A stretch of 64,000 nucleotides of DNA from Streptomyces sp. NRRL B-1347. Its GTDB lineage: Bacteria; Actinomycetota; Actinomycetes; Streptomycetales; Streptomycetaceae. This document shows, one piece after another, positions 1 through 9,730 of this stretch; position 1 is the stretch's first letter, and each line of letters starts with the position of its first letter. The position numbers and the translations under genes are program-made. The stretch spans positions 1 to 64,000 of the forward strand of contig NZ_JOJM01000027.1 in NCBI RefSeq assembly GCF_000720325.1, written 5' to 3'. The notes under the pieces are model-generated. The model ran no database searches. It saw only the letters and a list, made by a program, of their open reading frames with translations, and was not told where the DNA came from.

Positions 1-303
1 CGGCACCGTCTCGCGCTGGCGCACCCCCGTGATCGACTCCACCACGTCACCCAGCGACTCCAGATGCTGGATGTTCACCGTGGATATGACGTCGATGCCG
101 CTTTCGAGCAGCTCTTCGATGTCCTGCCAGCGCTTGGCGTTGCGCGAGCCCGGCACGTTCGTGTGGGCCAGCTCGTCCACGAGCGCCACGGCGGGGGCCC
201 GGCGCAGGACCGTGTCCACGTCCATCTCGGTGAACGTCGCGCCCCGGTACTCCAGCTCCCTGCGCTCGACCTGCTCCAGGCCGCGAAGCTTGCCGCGTGC
301 CAT
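1..303 (-). CDS. kdpD: KdpD sensor kinase, N-terminal part (partial, P-loop missing)
   Basis: This is the start of the sensor kinase that, with KdpE, controls potassium uptake. It reads from an ATG at 303 and runs off the left edge. After MARGKLR it goes straight to GLEQVERRELEYRG, then VALVDELAHTNVPGSRNAKR and the VISTVNIQHLESLGDVVES block, all typical of the KdpD osmosensitive domain. Family members normally have about 45 more residues between these two blocks, including the P-loop GAAPGVGKT. That stretch is absent here without a frame change, so the copy looks internally deleted or has diverged. It is separated from kdpC by about 310 bases holding a strong hairpin, which is also unusual because kdpC and kdpD are normally adjacent. 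A possible ribosome site (AGGAAG) lies about 12 bases upstream. The kinase domain is outside the window. Confidence 0.8.
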   Translation of the reverse strand, partial: MARGKLRGLEQVERRELEYRGATFTEMDVDTVLRRAPAVALVDELAHTNVPGSRNAKRWQDIEELLESGIDVISTVNIQHLESLGDVVESITGVRQRETVP

Positions 304-615
304 GGCCCCATTGTCTTCCTGAAACTGCTGTGTACGCAGCGTCGACCTTACGGCCAACAATCGCGGCAAAACGGATGAGGCGGGCGTTCTTGAGGGTCCT
401 TGACACAACCCTGATGCGCCGGGCGCTCCGCTGGGTTCGCCGTGATCGGCCGTCGGGCGTCTGCGGCTTCGTCGTGGCTGGTCGCGCCCCGCGGCGGAGC
501 CGCAAACAGACACAGCCCCGCGCCCCTTCGGGGCGCTCCCGCGAAGGCCCGTGGGCGTACGCGGAACGGCCTGTGGGCCCCCGGAGACTCCGGGGGCCCA
601 CAGGCCGGGGTGGTG
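304..615. other. kdpD-kdpC intergenic region
   Basis: About 310 bases with no convincing gene. It holds the long hairpin at 568-606, a second small hairpin at 520-536 (GCGCCCC, loop TTC, GGGGCGC), and GC-rich text resembling interspersed intergenic sequence common in Streptomyces (recognised from memory). A promoter for kdpD would have to lie between about 310 and 450 on the minus strand; none is clear. Confidence 0.5.
568..606 (-). terminator. Perfect 19-bp inverted repeat after kdpC
   Basis: Two 19-base arms (568-586 and 588-606) are perfectly complementary and separated by one base. It lies 9 bases past the kdpC stop, before kdpD. It is probably the transcription terminator of kdpFABC, leaving kdpD to its own promoter or to read-through. 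There is no T-run, as is usual in Streptomyces. Confidence 0.75.
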
Positions 616-1338
616 TCAGCCCTTGGCCGCGACCAGGTGCTTCAGGGCGATGTTGAGCTTCAGGACGTTCACCCGGGGCTCCCCCATGAAGCCGAGGATG
701 CGACCGTCGGTGTGGTCGTCGACCAGCTTCTCGACGTCCTTGACGTCCAGGTGGTTCCTCTCGGCGACGCGGTGCGCCTGGAGGTCGGCGTACTTCGGCG
801 AGATGTGCGGGTCCAGGCCCGAGGCGGAGGACGTGACGGCGTCCACCGGGACGTCCGACGGCTCGATCTTGAAGTCGGCCGTCGAGTTGTCCTTGACGAC
901 GGCGTCCTGCGCGGCCTTCACCTGGGCGCACAGGCCGTCCTCGGCCTTGGGGTCGCAGACCTCGTTGCCGTCCTTGTCCTTCATGGACCCGGAGTCGCCC
1001 GAGAGGTTGGTCGCGCCGGACAGGAGCAGCTTGTACTGGGTGTTCACGCTGTTGCTGCCGAGGCCGTTGGACGGCCGGGGCTGGAACCACTTCAGGTCCG
1101 GGTCCGGCGTCTCCTGGCCCTTCTTCAGGGGCAGGTCGTAGCGCTGGCCGATCAGCTCGGAGCCGACGACCTTGCCGCCGTCCTTGATCTCGGAGCCGTT
1201 GGCCTTGTTGTGGAAGACGGCCTGGGCGACGCCGGTGACGACGAGCGGATAGATCACGCCGCAGACCACGGTCAGGACGAGCACGGCCCGCAGTCCCGCG
1301 CCCAGCAACCGGGCGGTGTTTCCGACGGAGTTATTCAT
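616..1338 (-). CDS. kdpC: Potassium-transporting ATPase subunit C
   Basis: KdpC is the single-span accessory subunit that stabilises nucleotide binding in the KdpFABC potassium pump. The 240-residue product starts MNNSVGNTARLLGAGLRAVL and has one N-terminal membrane segment (about residues 10-40, containing VLTVVCGVIYPLVVTG). A periplasmic-side domain follows, with the family blocks GSELIGQ, YFQPRPS-like FQPRPSN, ISPKYADLQAHRVAERN and PRVNVLKLNIAL. It is longer than the E. coli protein (about 190) because of an insert of about 40 residues around GNEVCDPKAEDGLCAQVKAA. It follows kdpB after 6 bases, so the two are surely co-transcribed. The hairpin just downstream suggests the transcript ends here. 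Confidence 0.96.
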   Translation of the reverse strand: MNNSVGNTARLLGAGLRAVLVLTVVCGVIYPLVVTGVAQAVFHNKANGSEIKDGGKVVGSELIGQRYDLPLKKGQETPDPDLKWFQPRPSNGLGSNSVNTQYKLLLSGATNLSGDSGSMKDKDGNEVCDPKAEDGLCAQVKAAQDAVVKDNSTADFKIEPSDVPVDAVTSSASGLDPHISPKYADLQAHRVAERNHLDVKDVEKLVDDHTDGRILGFMGEPRVNVLKLNIALKHLVAAKG

Positions 1339-1344
1339 GCCAAG

Positions 1345-3485
<2,141 letters not shown>

Positions 3486-3489
<4 letters not shown>

Positions 3490-5150
3490 GACGCGAGACC
3501 CTCGGCGAGCGGTCCGAGCGCGAGCGCCGGGAAATACGTCAGACCGGTGATGATCATGATGGTGCCGACGAGGAGGCCCGTGAACAGCGGCTTCTCCGTG
3601 CGCAGGGTGCCCGCCGTCTTCGGGATCGGCCGCTGCTCGGCCAGGGATCCGGCGAGCGCGAGCACGAACACCATGGGCAGGAACCGGCCGAGGAGCATCG
3701 CGAGACCGATCGTGGTGTTGAACCACTGTGTGTCCGCGTTCAGGCCCGCGAAGGCCGAGCCGTTGTTGTTGGCGCCGGAGGTGAAGGCGTACAGGATCTC
3801 CGAGAAGCCGTGGGCGCCGCTGTTGGTCATCGAGTTCTTCGGCGTGTCCATCGCCATCGAGGCGCCGGTGAAGCCGAGGACGAGCGCGGGCGTGACGAGG
3901 ATGTAGCAGGCCGCGAGCTTGATCTCGCGGGTGCCGATCTTCTTGCCCAGGTACTCGGGGGTGCGGCCGACCATCAGACCCGCGATGAAGACCGCGATGA
4001 TCGCCATGATGAGCATGCCGTAGAGGCCGGACCCGACGCCGCCGGGTGCGATCTCGCCGAGTTGCATGCCCAGCATCGTGATCCCGCCGCCGAATCCGGT
4101 GTACGAGGAGTGGAAGGAGTTCACCGCGCCGGTCGAGGTGAGCGTGGTGGCCACCGCGAAGATCGACGAGCCGCCGACGCCGAAGCGCGTCTCCTTGCCC
4201 TCCATCGCCCCGCCCGCGAGGTCGAACGCCGGGCCGCCGTGGTGGAACTCGGTCCACATCATCAGCGCGGTGAAGCCGAGCCAGATCGTCACCATCGTGG
4301 CGAGGATCGCGTAGCCCTGCCGGATCGAGCCGACCATCCGGCCGAAGGTCCGGGTCAGCGCGAACGGAATCACCAGGATCAGGAAGATCTCGAAGAGGTT
4401 CGAGATCGGATTCGGGTTCTCGAAGGGGTGGGACGAGTTGGCGTTGAAGTAGCCGCCGCCGTTCGTGCCCAGTTCCTTGATGACTTCCTGGGAGGCGACC
4501 GCGCCGCCGTTCCACTGCTGTTCGCCGCCCAGGAACTGGCCGACCCCGTGAATGCCGGAGAAGTTCTGGATCGCGCCGCAGGCGACCAGGACGAGCGCGC
4601 CGATCACGGAGATCGGGATCAGGATGCGGACGACACCGCGGACCAGGTCGGTCCAGAAGTTGCCCAGCTCACCGGTGCGCGAGCGGGCGAAGCCGCGGAC
4701 GAGCGCCACGGCGACGGCGATGCCGACGGCCGCGGAGACGAAGTTCTGCACCGCGAGACCGGCGGTCTGCACGACGTGGCCCATGGCCTGCTCGCCGTAG
4801 TACGACTGCCAGTTGGTGTTGGCGACGAACGACGCGGCGGTGTTGAACGCCTGGTCCGGGTCGATCGACTTGAAGCCGAGCGAGCCCGGCAGGGAGCCCT
4901 GGATCCGCTGCAGCAGGTACAGGAAGAGCAGGCTCGCCAGGGAGAAGGAGAGCACACCGCGCAGGTAGGCGGGCCAGCGCATCTGGGTGCCGGGGTTGGC
5001 GCCGATGCCCTTGTAGATCCACTTCTCGACGCGCAGGTGCTTGTCGGAGGAGTAGACGCCGGCCATGTAGTCGCCGAGCGGACGGTACGCGAGGGCCAGC
5101 GCGGCCACGAGCGCGAGCAGCTGGAGCACGCCAGCGAGGACGGGACTCAT
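3486..5150 (-). CDS. kdpA: Potassium-transporting ATPase subunit A (potassium channel)
   Basis: KdpA is the channel-like, potassium-selecting subunit related to SKT transporters. At 554 residues it has the expected length. It begins [30 protein letters not shown] and contains the four selectivity-loop regions, seen as [54 protein letters not shown] and [15 protein letters not shown]. About ten hydrophobic segments run through the protein. It begins 8 bases after kdpF and overlaps kdpB by 4 bases. Everything seen fits a functional subunit. Confidence 0.97.
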
Positions 5151-5158
5151 GTGGGGAC

Positions 5159-5248
5159 TCAGAACCTCTCCGGGAACACAAGGGCGAGGACGAGATAGCC
5201 GAGGAGGGCGACGGCCACGACGAGGCCGACGATGTTTTCAGCGGTCAC
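5159..5248 (-). CDS. kdpF: KdpF small membrane subunit
   Basis: A 29-residue hydrophobic peptide from a GTG start: VTAENIVGLVVAVALLGYL, then VLALVFPERF. The single membrane segment followed by the PERF ending is the standard KdpF signature; KdpF stabilises the KdpABC complex. Its GTG overlaps the stop of the 27-residue ORF upstream (GTGA, 5245-5248), and kdpA follows after 8 bases. Confidence 0.93.
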   Translation of the reverse strand: MTAENIVGLVVAVALLGYLVLALVFPERF

Positions 5249-5328
5249 AGCTTCGCCACCCCCTTGGCGACGAGAGCCACCAGCGCGAAAACCGCGATCG
5301 TGGTGACGACGAAGGCCACGTCGGCCAT
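5245..5328 (-). CDS. 27-residue membrane peptide heading the kdp operon
   Basis: A short ORF from ATG at 5328 encodes MADVAFVVTTIAVFALVALV then AKGVAKL. It has a GGAG ribosome site 8 bases ahead and its stop overlaps the kdpF start by GTGA. It is one predicted membrane helix with a basic C-terminus. I recall similar peptides annotated as hypothetical in front of kdpF in other actinobacteria. Likely roles are an extra small subunit or a leader that couples translation into kdpF; the function is unknown. Confidence 0.75.
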   Translation of the reverse strand: MADVAFVVTTIAVFALVALVAKGVAKL

Positions 5329-5485
5329 CGTGTGCTCCTAGATGAGATTCGGAATTGCTGACGTCATGAGGAAACCGCCTCAATGGCGGGTTTCGATCGC
5401 CGTTGACGTCTCCCTAGCGGCCATTGGCGCGGCGTTGACGAATCTCTTACGGCGATACGTTCAACCAGTTCACACGCACGAAAAC
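5329..5485 (-). promoter_or_regulatory. Upstream region of the kdp operon
   Basis: About 155 bases between the kdp operon and the terminator of the next gene. It should hold the kdp promoter and KdpE site. Two TGACGTC copies stand about 43 bases apart (near 5360 and 5403), one of them the palindrome TGACGTCA. Whether they bind KdpE is untested; the -10 and -35 boxes are not clear. Confidence 0.35.
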
Positions 5486-5528
5486 GCCCAGGGGCCGCAC
5501 TCCCGAATCGGGAGTGCGGCCCCTGGGC
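5486..5528 (-). terminator. Perfect 21-bp inverted repeat after DUF3710 gene
   Basis: Arms 5486-5506 and 5508-5528 are fully complementary with a one-base spacer, 65 bases past the DUF3710 stop. It should end that operon's transcript before the kdp promoter region. Confidence 0.85.
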
Positions 5529-5593
5529 TCGCGTCTCTTCGCGTCAGCTCTCGTGCCGGTGCCGACGGCTGTGTTGTCCGGCCGTCGTCGCCG

Positions 5594-6358
5594 TCAGCGG
5601 ACCTCGGTGATCTCCGGTCCCCGGGCCAGCTGGCCCATGCCGCCGGAGAACCGCGAGGTCTCCTGGTCCTCCTGCTGGACGCCCTCGGCGACCATCTGCG
5701 CGTCGTCGGGCAGCTTGAGGACGATCGGGTCGCGCGGGGCCATCGGGCCCTCGCCGCGGACGACGACCGTGTCCCGGAAGATCTGCTCGAGCAGGCCCGC
5801 GGCCTGCGGCTGCACCGCGCCCTGCCCGGAGATCACTCCGCGCAGGAACCAGCGCGGGCCGTCCACGCCCACGAACCTGACGACCTGGAAGCCGCCCGTG
5901 CCGTCCGGCAGCTGTACCGGCACCTGCGCGCGCAGCTCCCAGCCGAGCGGCCCCTCGACCTCGTCGATGACCCCGCCCTGCTGGGTGATGCCGGAGGCGA
6001 TCTCCTCGCGCACCTCGCCCCAGATGCCCTCCCGCTTGGGAGCGGCGAAGCCCTGCAGCTGGATGGCGCTGTCCTGGAGCACGACGGTGGCCGCGACGAT
6101 CGCGTCACCCGCGACCTCCACGCGCAGCTCCATGCCCTCGACCCCCGGCACGAACAGACCGCCGAGGTCCACCCGGCCCTCGCCGGGCTCACGGACCTCG
6201 GAGTCGTCCCAGGGCCCGTCCGGGCGCGGCTCCGGCTCGAGGCGCACGCGCTGCGACGCCGCGTCCTCGGTCTCCGCGTCCTCCGTGCCGTCGACGACCT
6301 GCTCGGCCTCGCCCGCCGCGTCCTCGGCGGCACCGCTCTTCTTGCGACGTCCGAACAC
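5594..6358 (-). CDS. DUF3710 domain protein
   Basis: A conserved actinobacterial protein of unknown function, 254 residues from a GTG at 6358 (VFGRRKKSGAAEDAAGEAEQ). The first 60 residues are charged and probably disordered. The body has the DUF3710 features GRVDLGGLFVPG, QLQGFAAPKREGIWGEVREE, RWFLRGVISGQGA and a C-terminal DPIVLKLP. The reading frame stays open upstream of the GTG, but this start has an AGGA site 7-8 bases ahead and lies one base after the dut stop, so coupling to dut is likely. No signal peptide or membrane segment is seen. The pairing with dut is common in actinobacteria (family knowledge) and does not by itself tell the function. Confidence 0.9.
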   Translation of the reverse strand: MFGRRKKSGAAEDAAGEAEQVVDGTEDAETEDAASQRVRLEPEPRPDGPWDDSEVREPGEGRVDLGGLFVPGVEGMELRVEVAGDAIVAATVVLQDSAIQLQGFAAPKREGIWGEVREEIASGITQQGGVIDEVEGPLGWELRAQVPVQLPDGTGGFQVVRFVGVDGPRWFLRGVISGQGAVQPQAAGLLEQIFRDTVVVRGEGPMAPRDPIVLKLPDDAQMVAEGVQQEDQETSRFSGGMGQLARGPEITEVR

Positions 6359-6359
6359 G

Positions 6360-6890
6360 TCACTGTCCTTCCCGGTCGGATACGACCGACGCGTATCGAT
6401 TCCCACCCGTTTGTTCGCCCGAGCTGACGCCCACGGCGGCGTGACCGCCGGTGGACCCGAAGCCCCCCTCGGCCCGCGCCGAGCCGGGAAGCTCCGCCAC
6501 CTCCTGGAAGCGCACCTTCTCGACCTGCTGGACGACCAGTTGGGCGATCCGGTCGAAGCGCTCGAACCGCACGCTGTCGCGCGGGTCGAGATTCACCACG
6601 ATCACCTTGATCTCCCCACGGTACCCGGCATCAATCGTCCCTGGGGCATTCACCATGGCGACACCGCAGCGGGCGGCGAGACCGGACCGGGGGTGCACGA
6701 AGGCCGCGTACCCCTCGGGCAGGGCGATGGAAACCCCGGTCGGCAGCACCGCCCGCTCACCGGGCGCGAGTTCGCAGGCCTCGGTGGTGCGCAGATCGGC
6801 ACCGGCGTCGCCGGGCATCGCGTACGCGGGCAGCGGTACGTCGGGGTCGACGCGCCTGATCAGCACGTCCAGGGGGGCACGGTCGGTCAC
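6360..6890 (-). CDS. dut: dUTP diphosphatase
   Basis: This enzyme hydrolyses dUTP to dUMP and pyrophosphate, keeping uracil out of DNA and feeding thymidylate synthesis. The 176-residue product has all five trimeric dUTPase motifs: GDAGADLRTT, HPRSGLAARCG, NAPGTIDAGYRGEI, RIAQLVVQ and the C-terminal RAEGGFGSTG. A tail of about 25 residues after motif five is longer than usual. The GTG start overlaps the stop of the upstream thioesterase gene by GTGA, and DUF3710 follows after one base. These three genes form one operon. Confidence 0.97.
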   Translation of the reverse strand: MTDRAPLDVLIRRVDPDVPLPAYAMPGDAGADLRTTEACELAPGERAVLPTGVSIALPEGYAAFVHPRSGLAARCGVAMVNAPGTIDAGYRGEIKVIVVNLDPRDSVRFERFDRIAQLVVQQVEKVRFQEVAELPGSARAEGGFGSTGGHAAVGVSSGEQTGGNRYASVVSDREGQ

Positions 6891-7471
6891 GGGTTCACCT
6901 CGAAGGCGCGGGCGCGCCGGATCTGGTCCGGGTCGTTCATGGCCGCCCGGATCTCCTGGGGACGGCCGTTGTCGATGAAGTGGTCCACCTTCACCTCGAT
7001 GAAGAGGGCGTCGGCACGGACGGCCAGCGGCCCGTCGGGGCCGCCGGTGCGCCCCTTGGCCCGCGAGTAGATCTTCCGTCCGGCGACGGCGGTGACCTCG
7101 GCCTCCAGGTGCAGCACCGTGCCGACGGGCACCGGCCGCACGAAGTCGGTCTCCAGGCGTCCGGTCACCGCGATCACCCGCAGCAGCCAGTTCAGGGAGC
7201 CGAGGGTCTCGTCGAGCGCGGTGGCGAGCACGCCGCCGTGGGCGAGACCGGGCGCACCCTGGTGCGCCTCGCGCACGGTGAACTCGGCGGTGACGGTGAC
7301 GCCTTCGCCGGCCCGGGCCGCGAGGTGCAGCCCGTGGGCCTGGCCGTCCCCACAGCCGAAGCAGTGCGCGTAGTGCGCGCCGATCAGCTCCCCGGGCGCG
7401 GGCGCGTCGGGGTGGCGTACGGGGGGTATGGCGTCGGCCGGAGGCCGCAGGGCCGCATTGGTACCACTCAC
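6887..7471 (-). CDS. PaaI-type hotdog thioesterase
   Basis: A hotdog-fold protein that probably hydrolyses acyl-CoA thioesters. From the GTG at 7471 (VSGTNAALRPPADAI) it is 194 residues. The core includes AHYAHCFGCGDGQAHGLHL, then LAHGGVLATALDETLG (the HGG catalytic region on the long helix) and DFVRPVPVGTVLHLEAEV. The HCFGCG block is common in actinobacterial members. It is the first gene of the operon thioesterase-dut-DUF3710 and reads away from the divergent DUF3093 gene. The substrate cannot be inferred from sequence. Confidence 0.88.
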   Translation of the reverse strand: MSGTNAALRPPADAIPPVRHPDAPAPGELIGAHYAHCFGCGDGQAHGLHLAARAGEGVTVTAEFTVREAHQGAPGLAHGGVLATALDETLGSLNWLLRVIAVTGRLETDFVRPVPVGTVLHLEAEVTAVAGRKIYSRAKGRTGGPDGPLAVRADALFIEVKVDHFIDNGRPQEIRAAMNDPDQIRRARAFEVNP

Positions 7472-7529
7472 AGGCGCAGACCTTACCTCCGCGTCAGCGC
7501 ACGTCGCGCACCATGCCAAGCTTGGCTTC

Positions 7530-7976
7530 ATGCAGCCTTACGAAGAACGCCTGACCGCGCCGCGTTCGTGGTGGCTCGTCTCGGTGCTCGTCGGCATCGC
7601 GGCGGGCCTGACCGCGCTCCCGTTCGGCACCCTGCCGCTGCTCGGCGGCCTGGTCGCGGGCACGGCGCTCGCGGCGGTGCTCACCAGCGCGTACGGCTCG
7701 ATGCGCATCCGGGTCGTGGCGGGCTTCCTGGTCGCGGGGGACGCCAAGATCCCGCTGACGGCGCTGGGCGCCGCCGAGCCCCTGGACGCGGCCGAGGCAC
7801 GCGCCTGGCGGACCCACAAGGCCGACCCGCGCGCGTTCATGGTGCTGCGCAGCTACATCCCGACGGCGCTGCGCGTGGAGGTCACGGACCCCGAGGACCC
7901 GACTCCGTACGTGTACCTGTCGACCAGGAACCCGGAGGCGCTGGCGAAGGCGCTGGGGGCGGTCACTGCGGCGTAG
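7530..7976 (+). CDS. DUF3093 membrane protein
   Basis: A 148-residue protein starting MQPYEERLTAPRSWWLVSVL. Two closely spaced membrane segments (about residues 15-55) are followed by a soluble domain with DAKIPLTALGAAEPLDAAEARAWRTHKADPRAFMVLRSY and STRNPEALAKAL. The Y-E-R-L-x-x-P-x-x-W-W start is the DUF3093 signature. The function is unknown. It is divergent from the thioesterase-dut operon, the usual genomic partner as far as I recall. The frame is open further upstream, but the conserved N-terminus fixes the ATG at 7530. Confidence 0.88.
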   Translation: MQPYEERLTAPRSWWLVSVLVGIAAGLTALPFGTLPLLGGLVAGTALAAVLTSAYGSMRIRVVAGFLVAGDAKIPLTALGAAEPLDAAEARAWRTHKADPRAFMVLRSYIPTALRVEVTDPEDPTPYVYLSTRNPEALAKALGAVTAA

Positions 7977-8027
7977 CCCCGCCGGGGGCGGCGGGGAGCC
8001 GGAGGAGCGCCGGAGTGCGCCGACGGC

Positions 8028-9026
8028 TCAGGACTCCAGCTCCTTGGGGCCGGTGAGCGGCGGCAGCTCCTCCAGGGCGTCCCAGGGCACCTGCATGCGG
8101 CGCAGGTCGGTGCGGACGCGCTCCGCGAGCTTCTTCGTGTCGCGGCGGTTCATGAACGCCCCGACCGCGGCTCCGACCATGAACGGCATCAGGTTCGGCA
8201 GGTTCCGCACCATCCGCTTCATGATCTGCTGGCGCAGCTCGCGCTTCATCTGGCCGCCGAGCGCGGCGTTTATCGACGCGGGCTTGGCCACGTCGATCCC
8301 GCGCTCCTCGGTCCACGACCGCAGGTACTCCGTGCTGCGCTGCTTGAGGGTGCCGGGCGGACGCCGTCCGTAGACCTCGTGCAGCTCGGCGATGAGCTTC
8401 AGCTCGATCGCGGCGACGCCGGTGATCTCGGCGGCGAGCTCGGCGGGCATGGCCGGCGGCACCGGCAGCATGGCGGCGGCGCCGACTCCGGCGCCCACCG
8501 TGGAGGTCGCGTTCGCCGCGCCCGTGATGAGTTTGTCCGCGAGCTGCTCGGGGCCGAGGCCCGGGAACTGCTTGCGGAGGGTGGCCAGGTCCCGGACGGG
8601 GACCCGCGGGGCGTTCTCGATGATCCGGTCGGCCAGGTAGCCGATGCCGGCCTTGGCTCCGCGGCCACCGCGGAGCGCCCCGTTCTTCAAGCCGTTCGCG
8701 ACGGCGGAGAAACGCTTGCCCTTGGTCGTGGGGCCCTCGTCTTCCGCCGTCGTCGCGGTCTGCACGGCCTCGACGGCCGTGTGCGGCGACGGCGCCGCCG
8801 CGTGGTGCACGAGCGCGGGGACCGCCTCGTACGCCGTCTCAGCGCCGTTCTGCGCCCTGGCGGGGCCCTGGTGGCCGACGGGGTCGGCCGGGTCCGCCCC
8901 CGACGCGTCGACGGGCCTGAGCGAGGCCCCAGGGCCCCGCTCGGCGTCCGTCGCGCCGGGTGGCACGGCTGCGTCCGCTTCGTGGTCGCCGAAGCGGTTC
9001 TTCCCAGGCGGGGTCGAACCTGTCAC
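8028..9026 (-). CDS. Conserved EcsC-like protein
   Basis: A 332-residue protein from a GTG at 9026. The first 110 residues are low-complexity and acidic/proline-rich. The remainder is a helical, partly amphipathic domain with AKAGIGYLADRIIENAPRVP, a glycine/alanine-rich hydrophobic stretch (STVGAGVGAAAMLPVPPAMP) and MVRNLPNLMPFMVGAAVGAF then MNRRDTKKLAERVRTDLR. This pattern resembles EcsC-family proteins, which I propose with moderate confidence. The family function is poorly known. It follows the DUF4193 gene after 13 bases and probably shares its transcript. Confidence 0.7.
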   Translation of the reverse strand: MTGSTPPGKNRFGDHEADAAVPPGATDAERGPGASLRPVDASGADPADPVGHQGPARAQNGAETAYEAVPALVHHAAAPSPHTAVEAVQTATTAEDEGPTTKGKRFSAVANGLKNGALRGGRGAKAGIGYLADRIIENAPRVPVRDLATLRKQFPGLGPEQLADKLITGAANATSTVGAGVGAAAMLPVPPAMPAELAAEITGVAAIELKLIAELHEVYGRRPPGTLKQRSTEYLRSWTEERGIDVAKPASINAALGGQMKRELRQQIMKRMVRNLPNLMPFMVGAAVGAFMNRRDTKKLAERVRTDLRRMQVPWDALEELPPLTGPKELES

Positions 9027-9039
9027 GGCTGACCTCGTC

Positions 9040-9336
9040 TCAGTCGCAGTCGCGGCAGATCGGCTGACCGTTCTTCTCCCGGGCCAGCTGGCTGCGGTGG
9101 TGCACCAGGAAGCAGCTCATGCAGGTGAACTCGTCCTGCTGCTTGGGGAGCACGCGCACGGCGAGCTCCTCGTTGGACAGGTCCGCTCCGGGCAGCTCGA
9201 GGCCTTCTGCGGCCTCGAACTCGTCGACGTCGACGGCCGAGGAGGACTTGTCGTTCCTCCGGGCCTTCAGCTCTTCAAGGCTGTCCGAGTCGACGTCGTC
9301 GTCGGTCTTGCGTGGGGTGTCGTAGTCCGTTGCCAT
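9040..9336 (-). CDS. DUF4193 zinc-ribbon protein
   Basis: A 98-residue acidic protein, MATDYDTPRKTDDDVDSDSL and onward, ending in a small zinc ribbon: CMSC at about residue 72 and CRDCD at the C-terminus. This is the DUF4193 family, conserved in actinobacteria and of unknown function. The ATG at 9336 has a strong GGGGAGAG ribosome site; the longer open frame upstream lacks one. It precedes the EcsC-like gene by 13 bases. High charge and the metal-binding tail suggest an adaptor or RNA/protein-binding role, which is only inference. Confidence 0.93.
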   Translation of the reverse strand: MATDYDTPRKTDDDVDSDSLEELKARRNDKSSSAVDVDEFEAAEGLELPGADLSNEELAVRVLPKQQDEFTCMSCFLVHHRSQLAREKNGQPICRDCD

Positions 9337-9730
9337 GTCGCTCTCCCCCTCTGGGTGTCTGCGGTGTCTCAGCGCACGTAACGCGTGAGAGGCCGGACTT
9401 GTGCCCGACCTGAGGCGGAGATTTTGCCTCACATCAAGGTCTGTTACTCAATCGACACCCAACCGCACCCCTGAAGAGGTGATCGGTTTGGATGGCGATC
9501 GGGACCGTACACGGTCCGAATGTCGCACTTCACGGGCGCCACCCCGTGTACTTCCCGTGATCAAGACCCTCGAAAACCCGGATTTTCCCGGCTTTCCGAC
9601 GACTTTCGCGGTCACGGAGAGTAGATGGCCAAAAATTCGCCTCTGTGATCGATCACACACGAAATTGACAGGATCAGATCCCGAAAATTCCGCTCAAAGC
9701 GAACATCCGGCGCGTCACGGCGGCAGCATC
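9337..9730. other. Intergenic region between DUF4193 and cutS
   Basis: Nearly 400 bases, the less GC-rich part of this area (especially 9560-9700). It carries the promoter of the DUF4193 operon on the minus strand and a CRP-like palindrome at 9644-9657. No gene was found. A strong terminator after cutS is not evident. Confidence 0.6.
9644..9657. promoter_or_regulatory. CRP-like palindrome TGTGATCGATCACA
   Basis: A perfect 14-base palindrome with TGTGA and TCACA half-sites, as in CRP/FNR-family operators, but with a 4-base spacer instead of CRP's 6. It lies about 310 bases upstream of the DUF4193 start and 75 bases downstream of cutS. Confidence 0.4.
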
